The position numbers were made by a program, and so were the translations under genes. Shown piece by piece: positions 1 to 12,934 of a stretch of 64,000 bases of DNA (position 1 is the stretch's first letter; each line of letters opens with the position of its first letter). Below the pieces are notes generated by a model. It was given only the letters and a program-made list of their open reading frames with translations, made no database searches and had not been told where the DNA came from. Source of the DNA: Bugulina stolonifera (taxonomy: Eukaryota; Bryozoa; Gymnolaemata; Cheilostomatida; Bugulidae); the NCBI GenBank assembly GCA_935421135.1, contig OW285188.1:16345233-16409232 (forward strand), written 5' to 3'.

Positions 1-44
1 TAAAACAAGGGGACAACCTATATACATGTACGTACATACACAGA

Positions 45-190
45 GTATTACTATGTTATTTATTACTTGCATTACTATGTTATATTATTTGTATTACTAT
101 GTCGTATTACTGTTTTATATCACTTGTATTACTATGTTATGTTAACTGTATTAACGTGGCTTGTTGTATTACTTGTATTATTATGTTATA
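45..190. repeat. Imperfect AT-rich tandem repeat
   Basis: Degenerate copies of a short unit around TGTATTACTATGTTAT run through this stretch. It lies just 3' of the last visible TRPV exon (minus strand) and therefore probably in an intron of that gene. No coding signal was seen in it. Confidence 0.6.
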
Positions 191-195
191 CTTAC

Positions 196-3100
196 ATAAA
201 GCGAATCCAATATACATGACAATGACTATGGTTAGAAATGGTAGAAGGTCTTTTTTAATATACAGGAAGAGGATATTGATGAGTGGTCCAATGTGGATGG
301 TTACTCTACAAACACATCATTTATTATCATAAACAACAACTATTACATACATGTACATTTTATAGGGTTTCCATGAGCAACCTTCAAACACTCTTCCACT
401 TACGATTTCTAAATCATTTGTTTAACATTTACAATGTATATCATCGGTTTTGTTATGCATATATACATATAGTTATTAGCATAGCATGTCATTTGGTAAA
501 ACACATGAAGAATACATACAATGCTACATATAAGTCAATGAGTACATTGCTAATGATTGAAAGCTAAGAACTCAATTTTTTTAACCTTTCAATTTATGTT
601 AGAATTATTGAAATGAACTCAACGAATTGAAAATTGTGTTTCAATAATGAATTAGTAAGTGGGTGTCAACAGTTTTATGGGTTTGCAAATTGCAGCTTAG
701 CGAACTGGAGTAGTCTGAGAAAAAGAAGTAATGCACATAAATATGTACATGTACATGTACATTTAGAGTACATTATGTATACACAGTGATACATAGCACA
801 ATGTACATGTACATTTAATTATATTTATTTCCACACTTAAACTACTCTAGATACCGTTTCTTACTTGGCAAAGAAGAGAATCATAGTCCAAGTCACTGGT
901 AGTGCTAGTATAAGTAGAGATTCCTCTGCTACCCTTAGCTTGAACAAAATCTCTTTATTATCAAGGTAGGGTATGCTAGCCAGCCGTACTGGCACCAATG
1001 TCAGCTGTAGAACACAGCCAACCAGGTATAGGGCTTTGAAGGGAGCATTCTTCTACGAAAGGTATAATGCACCGTAAGAACTGAAATTACATGCTCACAC
1101 TCTGCAAGGACATGATAAAGAAATCCTAGGATCTTATCTGACATGGTTATGGTACAGTGCATGGGCCCATGTGCATGCACATACAACTACGAGTATAGCT
1201 TGCATAGTTTTAACTATGTGATATTCATTATATTATTTCTTTATCTGACCAATGGCCGTGGGCCAATGCTGTGTGCCATCTGCTGCATTAAGAAGTTATC
1301 TTCTCTCATTGCCAATACTAAATTTTACAATGGAAACCCTAGCCTGTGGTCTGTAGACATAATTTACAACATCATCAAAGTCCATGATACATTATAATGT
1401 TATGTTGTTGCAAAATCATAGTTTTATAGCAATCACTCAACATAACAAAAAAAGCTATTTGCCAAAGATTGTGGTCCTACATGTATATCCAATGTTGATG
1501 TGTATTTTTTCTATCATCTTAATGGGTAACGGGTAATTTAATATTACGAAAGATATCAATAATTTCCTATCTAGTGGCAATAACATTTTTCTACAAAATA
1601 ATGCAGCTGATAAGAATTAGTTTTATTACTCCTGTACAGCAAACAGAATGGAAAATATCAGCTTACCAGATTGGCGAATGAATAGTAAAAACCGAGGAAT
1701 TTGATCTCCTGTAGATACAGCACAATGACAACAAGGCAGGAGATGACTGTACATATCTCTGCAGTCAGCCTTACTTTGTCATTTGTTGTCTGCAACAGCT
1801 GTACATCTTCCTTCGGCCTCAATGATATTGACACAGACAGTGCAATCAAATGTAGAAGTAGAATAGCAAACCTCAGGAAGAAACGCTTCTGTGGGAATAA
1901 GTGATAGTGATTGGTCCAGAAATGTTGAGAAACAAAATGCTGAGTTTCTACCCATGTTATGATTTTCATTACAGAAATCTTTGATATAAAAGTGTGACAT
2001 GTTTTGATACCCAAACAGTCTGCAAATTTTTTTTTACCCATTGAAGCTTACATATACATGTACATGTATATTACGAAGCATTGTACTTACGAATTAAAGA
2101 AAATCATTGAAGCGAACAACTAACAACAACTTACTCTAACAAAAGTTTTCCATTTTTCATCCAACAGTTGTCTTAGAACTCCTGATTGGAGCATGTCTTT
2201 ATGTTGTTCTGATTGCTGGTCCAATGTGATCATGAGAGAAGAGTTCCAGTCTGCAACATAATATACATAATATAGTACACACTCACAGTTAAGTGTGAGA
2301 GAAAGAAATTGCTGCTTGAATGGCTGTTCAGCCCTGTATAAACTAAGTTGTATTGCCTGCTAAACGTGATGTGTGGTACGTGAGAAGGAAATGCTCAAAA
2401 TGTGATGTACAGCCTGGATTCCCAGTCAGCCACAACAATTGACAAATACAATAATAATGTATAAGTTAGACTGTAGAATTTATGTACTATGTTCTTCTCA
2501 TAGGTTCTCAGTTATGTTTTGCAAGGCAATTAGCGATGCTCTTTTTAATTACTCTCTAGAGCTTGGTACAAAAGCTAACTATAGATACATAGCAACATAT
2601 TTTTTGGGTGTTTTCTGATGCATTGTTGCAACAATGGGTTAAATGCTATTTACATCTGAGATAATATAGAAAGACAGTCTATATTGTTCCATTAACGTAC
2701 AATGTATTTTGCATATGTACAGTGTTGTGTAATATACTATATACTACATCATAGCACACTGTATGTGTACAAGCTACAATGTATGTTATTATTCTATAAA
2801 AGGTTTTCTCTTTGGTCAGAGTTGTCTTCTCTTTGTATCTCTCTTTGAGAAGAGGGGGCAACTTCAACACTGATCTACTCATCAGTATCACTTTCTACAG
2901 CCATAGTTAGTATCTGATTATCATAGTTTAAAGGGTACTTACTCATTCTCCCACTTGGCCCAATGGTGTCCACAGCGAGTATAGGATATATAGAGCAGTG
3001 GACATTACTGAATCTCCAAAGTTCCATCTTCTGTAGCTCCATGATCTCCGTGAACACCTTATGTCTGCCTAGCCTGTTAGCCAGAGCTAAAGGAGTCAGT

Positions 3101-6100
3101 CCTGTCTCTTCTCCAGCTAATGTGTGCTCAGTTCTACAGTCAGAAAAAAATTTTATCCTACAATCAATTGCAACTTTCATAACCAATCCACTGTAAACAG
3201 ATTGCCAATTCTCTCTTTGGAAAATTTATACAGTGCGCTACAAACAACTACATTAACCATAGAGTTATCTCCTCCCTATGACAACAACCATTATCAGATA
3301 GTTCTGGAATTAGTACAGATCAAAAATGCTATTACTTGCATAAATATCTTTGCAGATGACGATAATCGTTGTGATAATGTTCTGGGCATACTTAGAGCTA
3401 CATATTTTGAATGACCAGTTAGAGTCACTGGGAGGTAATGTTATGGAGAGAAGAGCATTTAAACTCCTGATGTCTCAAAATATAGTATATATTTTGTTGG
3501 TGACAGCCCTTTTCTCATTAACTATCACTAAAAGTAAAGAATTACTCAGCCAGAATTAATTATCGAAAGTAAACAATTGAAAAACGTCAACATTTGGTGT
3601 ATTGACTGCATGCGCATTCGTGAGCTATTGATAACAATTGAGAGTTGTCCTCTCTCTAATTGCTGTCTTTTCTATTGAAGGAATCAAAGAGAAGGATTTG
3701 GGAGAGGACAACTTCTCCTTTTAGGTTTAAATGCACAGCTAACATCTCTGCCGTACACCAGTACTCGGATATATGTAGCAATATTTGTTTATTAATTTTA
3801 TTTTTACCGCAGGGTGTTCCTCTTCCAATGATCAGCTTTTTTGGTTGGATGTCTGGCTGCGTAAGAGTACATCGCTGGCTGGTTCCAGATCACTGTCATG
3901 TGGAGGACAGTGTTACCAAACGAGTCCTGTAGGTTTGGATCCGCTCCCTGAGATATTAAGTAGTCGTAGATGGACTCAAGTCCCAAGCAAGCAGCAAATG
4001 CTAGAGGATATTCGCCATAGTAGGCATCACCTTTAACATATTCAGAGATAGCATGTAGCTACAATACATTAAAGCATATTATATATTGTATAAGTAATAT
4101 TATTATACTATCTATGTCTGAGAATGGATAAACATATAATATACGTCATGAATGATGTTTATGTCATTCCCCCATGAATTCTAGCACTTACAAAATATCA
4201 ATAAAACTACATTATAAAATAATAACACTACATGTACATGTATATAAAATAGTAGGGGTGTTAATTATGCTTTGGTGCACGTGCACCCACAAGCTCTTGA
4301 TTATAATAAGAAGTTGTTCTCTCCCAATCTGATAACCTTCTAAAAAATTTGAAGGAAATCAAATTGGGAGAGAAAAACGACAGCTTATGAGTGCCCATAC
4401 CTAAGCTACTCTTATGTGGACAATGTAAATGTAAATCGTATGTGCATGAAAACAATTTATGATCTGTTCTCTCTCACTTTCTAAATCAAGTCTTCTCATA
4501 TCTACATGTATATCAATATCGGTATCATCCCCATCCATTCACCTTCATAGTTTGTAGCAGCAGCACGGGGAGTTGTCTTCTGATCTTCAGGTAAAAAGAA
4601 TCTCCCTGTAGCCCTCTGATTTACATTAGCACCTTTTTCTACGAGCAGTTTGACAGATTCAAGGTTCCCATGTATTATAGCAAAGTGTAGTGCACTTTCT
4701 CCTAAAATCAGACAAAAATATATATTGAGCATATGACAGCCTTTCTGCTACAGATATCACATATATTATATGTGTCATGAACATTATATGCATGTACATT
4801 GTACATGTTGGTCTAGCTCTAGACTGTGTACATGCATATAATACAAAATGTTTACCACATTGGAAATCTTCATGAGATATACATGTAAAACAATATGTAA
4901 TAGATGTTAGATGTATAACATGTATGTGAGTGATACATCAGTAGCAGGCAGAGAGCACTGTTTAGTTTGAATGCCAAGCAGAACAATGTCTGGCAGCGAA
5001 CGTCTTGAAGTAATTCGACGTTGTGCACATATAACTGTTAGAAAATGGTGCAAATATATATGTGTCATAAGAAATTGCTCTAACGAGAAGAACTTACCAT
5101 AATACTCTTCGGCTTCATAGACATCTAATACTAGTTTAGGATAGAGATCGAGCAGTATTTTAGCTATCTCCAGGTGTATTGGTGTATTATTCAGGTAACA
5201 GAGATGTAGAGCTGTCTCACCTACAGCACCTCTAAACTCTAAATCCCAGCATGCCTCATGGTCAGTAAATCTGATGAGCTCATCCTTAGTGTAATCAATC
5301 TCTCCATCTATGGAGTCCCCTGTCTGGTGTACACCAGTGTTTCCCCCAGGTTCTGTCTGCAAACAGAAAGAAAGAAGAGAATATGTACATGCATTCCACA
5401 GTGGACCAGGATTAGTATCACCATTGATACAACTACAATAGCTTTTATAAAGGTTCTATTGCATACACTTAATTAAATAATAGGATCTAAGAGAATTTTT
5501 ATGAAACATAAAATATTGTAGAATCAACAAAATATCAAAAGTAGGTCATGTTGTTCAAAGTGCAGGTACGAGTATGACACAACATAGGAAATGAAAGTGA
5601 AAAATGTCAGAAAAGTAAATACAAACTTTAACAGCAAAGTATGACAACCACATTTATATTTACATGCCCATTAATGTTTGTAAATAATTAATGTTAAACA
5701 GTACCTATCATTGCATTACTAGAAGCTAGCGCTGCCATTTTGGCCGAGCTGTATTGTTTCGCAAAAATTGTTGTTTTATACAACATTTTCTATATAAACA
5801 CTATTCTGTCATTCACATAAGAAAGGAAATACTATACATACACATAACACATTTTACATACATTGTACATGCAGATGCCTGTTAAAGCACATCAAGTTAA
5901 ATATGTTAGCATGTCTGCAGGTCTAATTAGTTAAGACATAGAGCTACCTGCCATTTTAGGAAAAGCTATATATGGTCATATCTGAAATTTGTCAAATCTG
6001 GGATATAATATACATGTATGTACATGTATTATACATGTACATGTATTATACATGTAAGTAACTTGTATATAATATAATATTGGTTTGTTGTATAATGGAT

Positions 6101-8927
6101 ACAAAGAGAAACATTTGAAAAGAATTTATATTTTCTAAACACTTGTTCTCATATTATGTACATCATATAAAAATCAGAATTCATTAGATGCAGTGGACTG
6201 TTCAAGATGTTATTTTCCCATGACAACTACATGGCAATGCCTGGTGTTTGTTATCCATATTACTATATGTAAGGAACCCCACCAGGTGCCTGTATGTGAC
6301 CTCAGCAAATAATGAAATTATTATATTATTGATTTATCTAAAATTTAATATAATAGTCTTGTAGAGAATATAATTCTTTTCCTGTTATATTGTGCACAAT
6401 CAACTAAAACTTAGATTTACATTGCTGACGTAACGTTATAATTGATTACTTACTGGTGGAGTAAACCCCAAGGAGAACGTAGAGCTACTTTCATACCAGA
6501 ATACATAACAGACACCCACAGTGCAATTGAATTGTTAGCAATAACTGCTGCAGTTAGATGGACATGCCATACAGCATGTGGCTTGTGCTGCTGATAAGCA
6601 ACTGCAAGACACTAAAGCTTAGGCCACACTGACGCGAATTTTCTTGCGAATAGCGAATTTTGGCCAAAGGCGAATTCGCAAATTATAATCGAGCGTGCCG
6701 CACTGCAAAAGCTATAAGCGAATTCGCATTGATTTCACCCAATGAGGGATCAAAAATTATTATCCTCGGTCACGTTTCTCATTCACTGCAGAACTAGAAC
6801 TCCGAAAAATGTAAAATAAAATTATAATTAAAATAGAATAAAATAAAATAATTATTTTATTCTTACTTTTATTCGTTTTACACAATTCTTGCAAACGGAA
6901 GTAGTTATTTTATTCATCAGTTAAAATAAAAATTTTAATATAATAATTTAAACTCATGATTGATTGAGAATCCGTGGCGCTGAACACGTGACGGTAACGT
7001 GACAAATAAAAATTGGCCAATCACAAATTTGCGAGTTGCGAATTAGCTGATTGAGATCAGCGAGTGCGAAATCGCAAATTTTGCGCGAATTCGCACAAAA
7101 TTTGCGATTTGCGATTTCGCCACTGGCCAAAATTCGCTTTTCGCTAAAAATTCGCTGCAGTGTGGCCTACGCATAACAAGAAAACTGACTGAAGGAAATG
7201 GAATTGTCTGCTTAACCACGATCTCTCAAGAATTTGCTGCACTATTTAGGTTGTGAAATATCACAAAATTATAAACAATTAAAGTGATGGATTTCTAAGC
7301 AGGTCTAGTAGTAGGCCTAGTACAAAAAAGTAAATAACCAAATGGAATATAGAGACAAATAATACATCACAATACAAGCTACTTCACAGCTATTGAAAAG
7401 AAAAGACTTTTCCACCCAATTAATTTGTAACTAAAATTAGTCATCTAATAAAGAAATGAAACAATCGATGCTGTGTTAGCCATATTAGTTTCACACCAAA
7501 ACACTCAGCAAGAACAGAAAGTTGAATATAAACACTCTGAAAAGAGTTGCACAGATACTAGAAGGTTAGGCACTCTAGTAAGTCATGCTCAGTTAAAACA
7601 TTCCATCCCCTACCTCTGTGTATAGGTTGGAAAACCTAGCACTCCACTGTAACACATAATTTCAAGTACAGAAAGAATACAATGTAATACCATACATCAC
7701 TTCTTCATTTTAAACTTACATGTACATCGGAAGGGATTGGTAGAAAAAATAAGCCTATAGAAAACTGCATGAGAAAATTTAATTCAAATCTAGTTCAGAC
7801 CAATCTATTCACAACATATTTTTGTACTTAATATTACAACTTACAGTGTTACTAAAGCACTGTAGTAGCAGTAGTTTGCTAATAGCCTGTGATTTTTAAG
7901 TTCATAAATAGAATAGTTATGTGTATTTTAGCGACCGAATGCGGAACTTGGACCAACCTCTGCAGAAAATTATCAGCATACTCACCAACTACTGATAGTA
8001 TGTATCTTGGTGAGTTTGCAATCATTAGTGTTGTTCTTGATTAGTAAAATAAAAAACCAAAGCTAGAGCGCTTTGACATAAACATACTCTATTATATATT
8101 GATGTTTATTATTTGACTCATTTAACCGTCCATCTCAACTCACCGTTTGACCTCCTTGAAGACGTGAACGCCATCTAGTATAATCCTTATGTTTGATGAC
8201 ATCAGAACGCTTTCCACGCTGATATAAATATGCGCTGACGTGCTCTACACATCTCTTACGGACAGCATCCGGTCCCTTCTCGTCATACAATTTCATCAAA
8301 TCTCCTGTCTGCATGATGTTCACCAGCTTGTATACAGGATTCTCTGCAACTTCCTAAATGAGCAGGAAGGGAGATGTGAGATTTTGAGCAATTTTTAGCA
8401 TGTCCAGTAGTCAAACAGTCATGTAGTGAATGATGCTATACAATTCTGAATTTCAGAAATAATTGCTAGCTCAGGGTAGAATTTGCGACTGTTCGAAAAT
8501 GTCATTTAGAAATTGGACGTTCCGAAAACTTTTAAACCCCAAACTCCAATCCCCAAACCCAAATTCCTAACCCCAATCTCCAAACCCCAATCCTCAAACT
8601 CCAATCCCTAACCTCCAAACTCCAAAAGAAAGTTTTCGAAACGTCCTGTTTCTAACTAACATTTTCGAAATGTCCCTTTACCCTCAGGGTATGGGGACTA
8701 GTACTAATATCAGTGTAGACTAGTACTAATACTGAGACTAGTACTAATACTGAGATTAGTACTAATACTGAGGCTAGGTACTAATACTGAAAGTTGAGCC
8801 TAATACTCCATTATACAACTAAGACTATGGGTAACTAGAGCATTACCAGATTCTGAGCTCTCCATGCCTTTTCCTTGTCAATATTCTCCTTATGGTGAAA
8901 ACAGTGAAAGCAACTCATACAGCTCAT
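196..8927 (-). CDS. TRPV-type TRP cation channel, 3' end missing
   Basis: A plasma-membrane cation channel subunit of the TRPV family (closest in feel to insect Nanchung/Inactive). Ten exons join with matching phase: 8847-8927, 8144-8353, 5098-5356, 4543-4701, 3808-4030, 2943-3133, 2135-2250, 1667-1888, 865-1052, 196-305 (586 codons). The start is the first Met after an in-frame stop; the N-terminus is Cys/His-rich ([12 protein letters not shown]). Ankyrin repeats follow, with family hallmarks [37 protein letters not shown] and [13 protein letters not shown], then the pre-membrane linker [19 protein letters not shown] and RQLLDDKW-like [11 protein letters not shown]. Exon 8 carries S1 and S2, exon 9 S3-S4 (ending MILFFAK), exon 10 S5 ([11 protein letters not shown], then [14 protein letters not shown]). 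The pore loop, S6 and C-terminus lie beyond the left edge. Large introns hold a MITE and three short palindromes. Family assignment is firm; the first exon is a little less certain. Confidence 0.9.
2820..2863. repeat. Short palindromic element (AGTTGTC family)
   Basis: The left arm AGTTGTCTTCTC is answered by an inverted right arm ending GGGGGCAACTT, with an inner TCTCTTTGAGA stem. It lies in the TRPV intron between the exons ending at 2250 and 2943. Confidence 0.6.
3642..3714. repeat. Short palindromic element (AGTTGTC family)
   Basis: The arms GAGTTGTCCTCTCTC and GGGAGAGGACAACTTC are inverted copies about 45 bp apart, with a further inner pairing. It sits in a TRPV intron and is one of the clearest members of the family. 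Confidence 0.7.
4310..4385. repeat. Short palindromic element (AGTTGTC family)
   Basis: Outer arms GAAGTTGTTCTCTCCCAAT and an inverted ATTGGGAGAG, continued by an inner CCTTC/GAAGG stem around an AT-rich loop. The left terminus matches the other family members; the right terminus is eroded. Confidence 0.6.
6616..7173. mobile_element. MITE, PIF/Harbinger-like, copy 1 (558 bp)
   Basis: Long terminal inverted repeats begin AGCTTAGGCCACACTG on the left and, read inwards from the right, TGCGTAGGCCACACTG. They continue with GCGAATT-rich arms of about 100 bp. Flanking TAA at 6613-6615 and 7174-7176 is a 3-bp target duplication. The element has no ORF and a second copy lies at 45598. A 3-bp TWA duplication is typical of PIF/Harbinger elements; the superfamily call is inference from that alone. 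It sits in a TRPV intron. Confidence 0.85.
8479..8682. mobile_element. 204-bp inverted-repeat element with 9-bp flanking repeat
   Basis: Arms of about 50 bp (left containing TTCGAAAATGTCATTTAGAA, right inverted) enclose a C-rich run of degenerate CCCCAAACTCCAAT units. CTCAGGGTA occurs directly on both sides (8470-8478 and 8683-8691), so it looks like a 9-bp target duplication, as made by Mutator-like elements. A related copy lies at 57015-57142. It sits in the first TRPV intron. Confidence 0.7.
8697..8790. repeat. 18-bp minisatellite
   Basis: About five imperfect copies of GACTAGTACTAATACTGA lie directly beside the 9-bp duplication of the preceding element. It is in the first intron of the TRPV gene. 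Confidence 0.75.
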
Positions 8928-10413
8928 CTTCTTATCCGACGATCTCTGACATCACATCCTCTAGCCACTTTCTATCGCTGCTCTACTGTTCGTATTTTTC
9001 AATATGTTACTATACAGATTATCAGTTCTGTCTCAACCCTCAAGTGTATTCCCTCCAACTCAACTCATATGTTACTGTGTTTCCACTTCCTGTGTTGATA
9101 GTAACTAGCAAGTAGTGCAGCTGTAAGTCTACTGTAAATACTGACACCTCCTCCTTTACATGTGTTTACTTCTCACTTACTGCAACCTAGAGATGAGGGG
9201 AAATCAATTTGCCACTTGTTTACTAACCAAATACAGCTTAGAGAAGTAAAGGCTAATTTTAACAGCATATAGGGATATTAAGCAAACATGTGGTAACCCG
9301 TATATCAAACAATATACATACATTGAGATATCTGAAAACATTTCACTATAAAATTCAGAGCTACATGTATATATTATTACATTTTTATCAGAAGCTACTA
9401 ACATGCATGTTCATGTCTGGGTTTGCCAAGTGAGTAGTTTTTGGAAAACTGTTCAATAATAATACATGTATTTTGATGTAAATTACATAGTTCTACGAGA
9501 AGGTTCGCATAGCACAACACAGCCAACAATCAACAGACCAGATGTAGAATACTTAATATTGTACATAGAAACCAATACCAACTAGTGTACACATGCACAT
9601 ATACATTGTGACATTCAATAGCTTACAACACTACACTGCATGAGCGATGTAACATATAGTCATGTAAACTATTATCCTGACCATGTAATATGTACCACCA
9701 AAGACGAGATTTTTAAAAGCTCTACATCAATTGCAATATCTGTCATACCTAAAACCCATTACAAATGCGCACATATATCTGTACGCTAAAGCGTAATGCA
9801 CATCTCCCTGGAGTTACTGAGACCAGAATATGACTAAACAAAAATTGTCCGTAAATTCTACCCAAAGACACGTTTTAGCCTCACTTTGCTTTCCAACCTT
9901 GTTTCACTCACTGTTTATACTAATATTATAGTCACTATGCTGATACCACCTGTATGTACTTGTCTAATATAACAACAGCTATGAAATTATATACAATAGC
10001 TGTGTAGCACTTGGATGCATCAAGGTGTAATTGTCCCTGTAGATGGACATAGTACATAAAAGCTATGTACATGTATATCATGGTACATGGTATGGTACTT
10101 CTACGCACTAAGATGTACAATCTAGCTGATTATGTGTTATACATGTACCTGTGTGATGTTATACATGTACAAAGTATGTGCAACTTACCAGCTACTAGGT
10201 GTATTTGTGCGATCGTCTGGTATAGCGTGTATGACACATTTATACATAATATACTACACGTATGTATATGTATGATATAAGTGTGGGTGTAGCTGTGTGT
10301 TAATAACTACTGTACACAAAATACTAACTGATAAAGAAGGTAGTAGCAAATAGCCTTCTGATAAGAGAGTATAATATATACATGTACCTGTACAATTACA
10401 GTTTTACTACTGC

Positions 10414-10491
10414 CATGCATTTAATATATACATGTACATTACATTATATAAACATGCATTTAATATATACATGTACATTACATTATATAAA
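10414..10491. repeat. 39-bp tandem duplication
   Basis: Two adjacent near-identical 39-bp copies start CATGCATTTAATATATACAT; each contains a TACATGTA palindrome. Confidence 0.8.
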
Positions 10492-11388
10492 CTGTACGTG
10501 CATTTGTTCTAGAGTTACATATATTATCACCTTGTAGTATAGCAGCTAATCCTCCAGTCACCAAGGAAAACAATCACGTTTAACCTTGAGCACGTCTCGC
10601 TTCTCGGCGCTATAAACTAGTCGGCAACTATTGACTGTCAATATAATATTTGACATCACTAGGGAGCACGTGAACATGTATATTTGTTCAGGACAAAAGC
10701 AAATCCATTTGAATAAACAGTTATTCATTTCCAATAAAACAATGCCACTGTTTTTTTCATTCATTCAATCGTGCAGCACAATCATCTACATTGCATTAGT
10801 CTTGAAGTAGTGTACATTATAGTGCTGTACTGAAGCAATAGTAAAGTTTCATTCATGAAATTAGCTGCATTATGATCTTGAAAATTATCACCCCCAATCT
10901 TTAAATGACAATATACACAGTAAGTGCATGTCAGGCAATATTATCTTGAAATTTTAAATTGAGATAAATATTCGTCTTAATATTTTATATTATATTGAGC
11001 AGCAAATGCATGCATTTAGACTTCATCATATTTCAATTCAGTCCGCATAAAATAACTGGACAATCAGTAGTATTGTTGAGACAGCTTGCTCTCTCTTTAT
11101 TAATCTATTCACAAGTTACTCATTGTTAGGATTATTAGAAAAAGAGCATAACTTTAAAATTATAATTGTATTTGCAAGCACATTGTAGTATCAACTTAGT
11201 GTTGTTGTATATACATGTTTAACCACATGTATGACTGTTGACTGTTAAATCACAGATTTTGAACTGCAAGTGGGTCCTACACAGTTCCGCAGTCGAAGCT
11301 CAACATTTAGAGTCAACATTTCCATCCACTATTCAGCACAGATTAAAACCTGGCCTACCTGATGACCAAACTAACAGTTCACGTTATA

Positions 11389-11435
11389 GAGTTGTCTTCT
11401 CTCATTCTACTGATGGATCAATGTTCTGACAACTC
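11389..11435. repeat. Short palindromic element (AGTTGTC family)
   Basis: GAGTTGTCTTCTCTC on the left and GACAACTCC on the right form inverted ends; the inner stem is mostly lost. Probably a decayed member. Confidence 0.45.
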
Positions 11436-12728
11436 CCAATAAATCATTTAACTCAGTAAGGTAAATGCAACATTATGTGGATAGGATACAATGGGATACT
11501 ACACTGTACCCATTGATTGTATACTGATGCAAACAAACTCTCATAGTCACAGTACAATATAGGAAATAAACGTGAAAAACTGAAGCTAACAGAGTGCCCT
11601 GTACTAATAGTTAATAATTTATTATTTAATTTTATGTAATAAACTACAATAAGTATAATAGTACTATTTAATTCTATTTAATAAACTACAATAAGTGAAT
11701 TTTTAAAATAAAATAATTCAAAATTTGATATCATACTATTTTCTGTCTTACTTTGTTGGTTTACGTACGTACATTATTCTACAATTACAACTAAGTCAGC
11801 AGATTTGCTACAGTTTTGGGCAATGCTTTTCCCGTTAAACATATTCTAGGCTAAACATAGCAGTTAGATGCATAGTGCATACTGTATAATTATAGCATAA
11901 CACATACATACACATGATGCTGCCTCAATGTTCAAATGTTCTAAATGATTTTTGAATTAAATTGACCGTCTTGTCTAAGTTGGTAGTTTACACACTCATG
12001 TTTACCGAGTAAGTGATTTTTTGCTCTTATCTACAATATTTACCTGTATATGCAATTACCCAATTGTTCTGTTCATTGAAAAATTTAAAAGTTTTAATGA
12101 TGGGGGGCTTCAAAAATTGATTTTCAAAATTGGCATTTTGACGATTTAGAACATTTGAACATTGGGGCAGCGATGAGTAGATGTATGTATTCAAATGCCC
12201 ATCAGAATTTCCTCTGCTATAAATAGAATATACAAATGTACCTGCAGGCACCTGCAGCCATCACCTGATTAACGCTATACTCGCTGGCATACAAATACAG
12301 CAGCTGTAATACTTTTTTGTATAATGACCTACATCCCACACAACATAGGCTACAGAACACATGACTGTATGTTGTACTATATATTATACACTGTAACTAT
12401 AATTATTAAATAAATGAATAGCTCTAGACTAAGGACCTAGAATAGATCCCCTTACAATTAAAGGGTGGCACAACCAATTATTTGGTAAGGTTAATTAATA
12501 ATTGTAAAGGTCATTGGTATCTATAAATCTATGAGCAGCTCATTATGTACAGTTGCATAATAACAAATATTACAGCTATGATGGCCATATACATATATTA
12601 TGTAGTGAATACATCTCACTGTTGGGATCAAGCTTAGTGCAATCATTTGCCCATCATTCAGTATACTGTTGGCAGCAGTTAGCATCCATTACTAAGAATA
12701 TACTGTAGTATCATTCTACTCACCATCA

Positions 12729-12832
12729 TATCAGCTACAGTTAACAGTATCAGCTACAGTTTACAGTACCAGCTACAGTTTACAGTATCAGCTACAGAGA
12801 ACAGTATCAGCTACAGTTAGCAACATCAACTA
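12729..12832. repeat. 19-bp minisatellite
   Basis: About five and a half copies of ATCAGCTACAGTTTACAGT lie about 100 bp upstream of the DUSP start codon. Confidence 0.85.
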
Positions 12833-12934
12833 CATATCCTGAAACTCTTCCCAAGGATTCGGTAGTACTAGTAATTTGTGAGAGCGCGCTGGTCTACATC
12901 TCTGTTTTATCTGCTGTCGCAAAAACTAAGAGTG

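Larger units (their letters stand above)
8928..12728. other. Gene-free spacer upstream of TRPV
   Basis: No exon with supporting splice sites or family similarity was seen on either strand. The region is AT-rich with frequent TACATGTA palindromes. It separates the divergent TRPV (minus) and DUSP (plus) genes, so both promoters should lie here. Confidence 0.5.
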
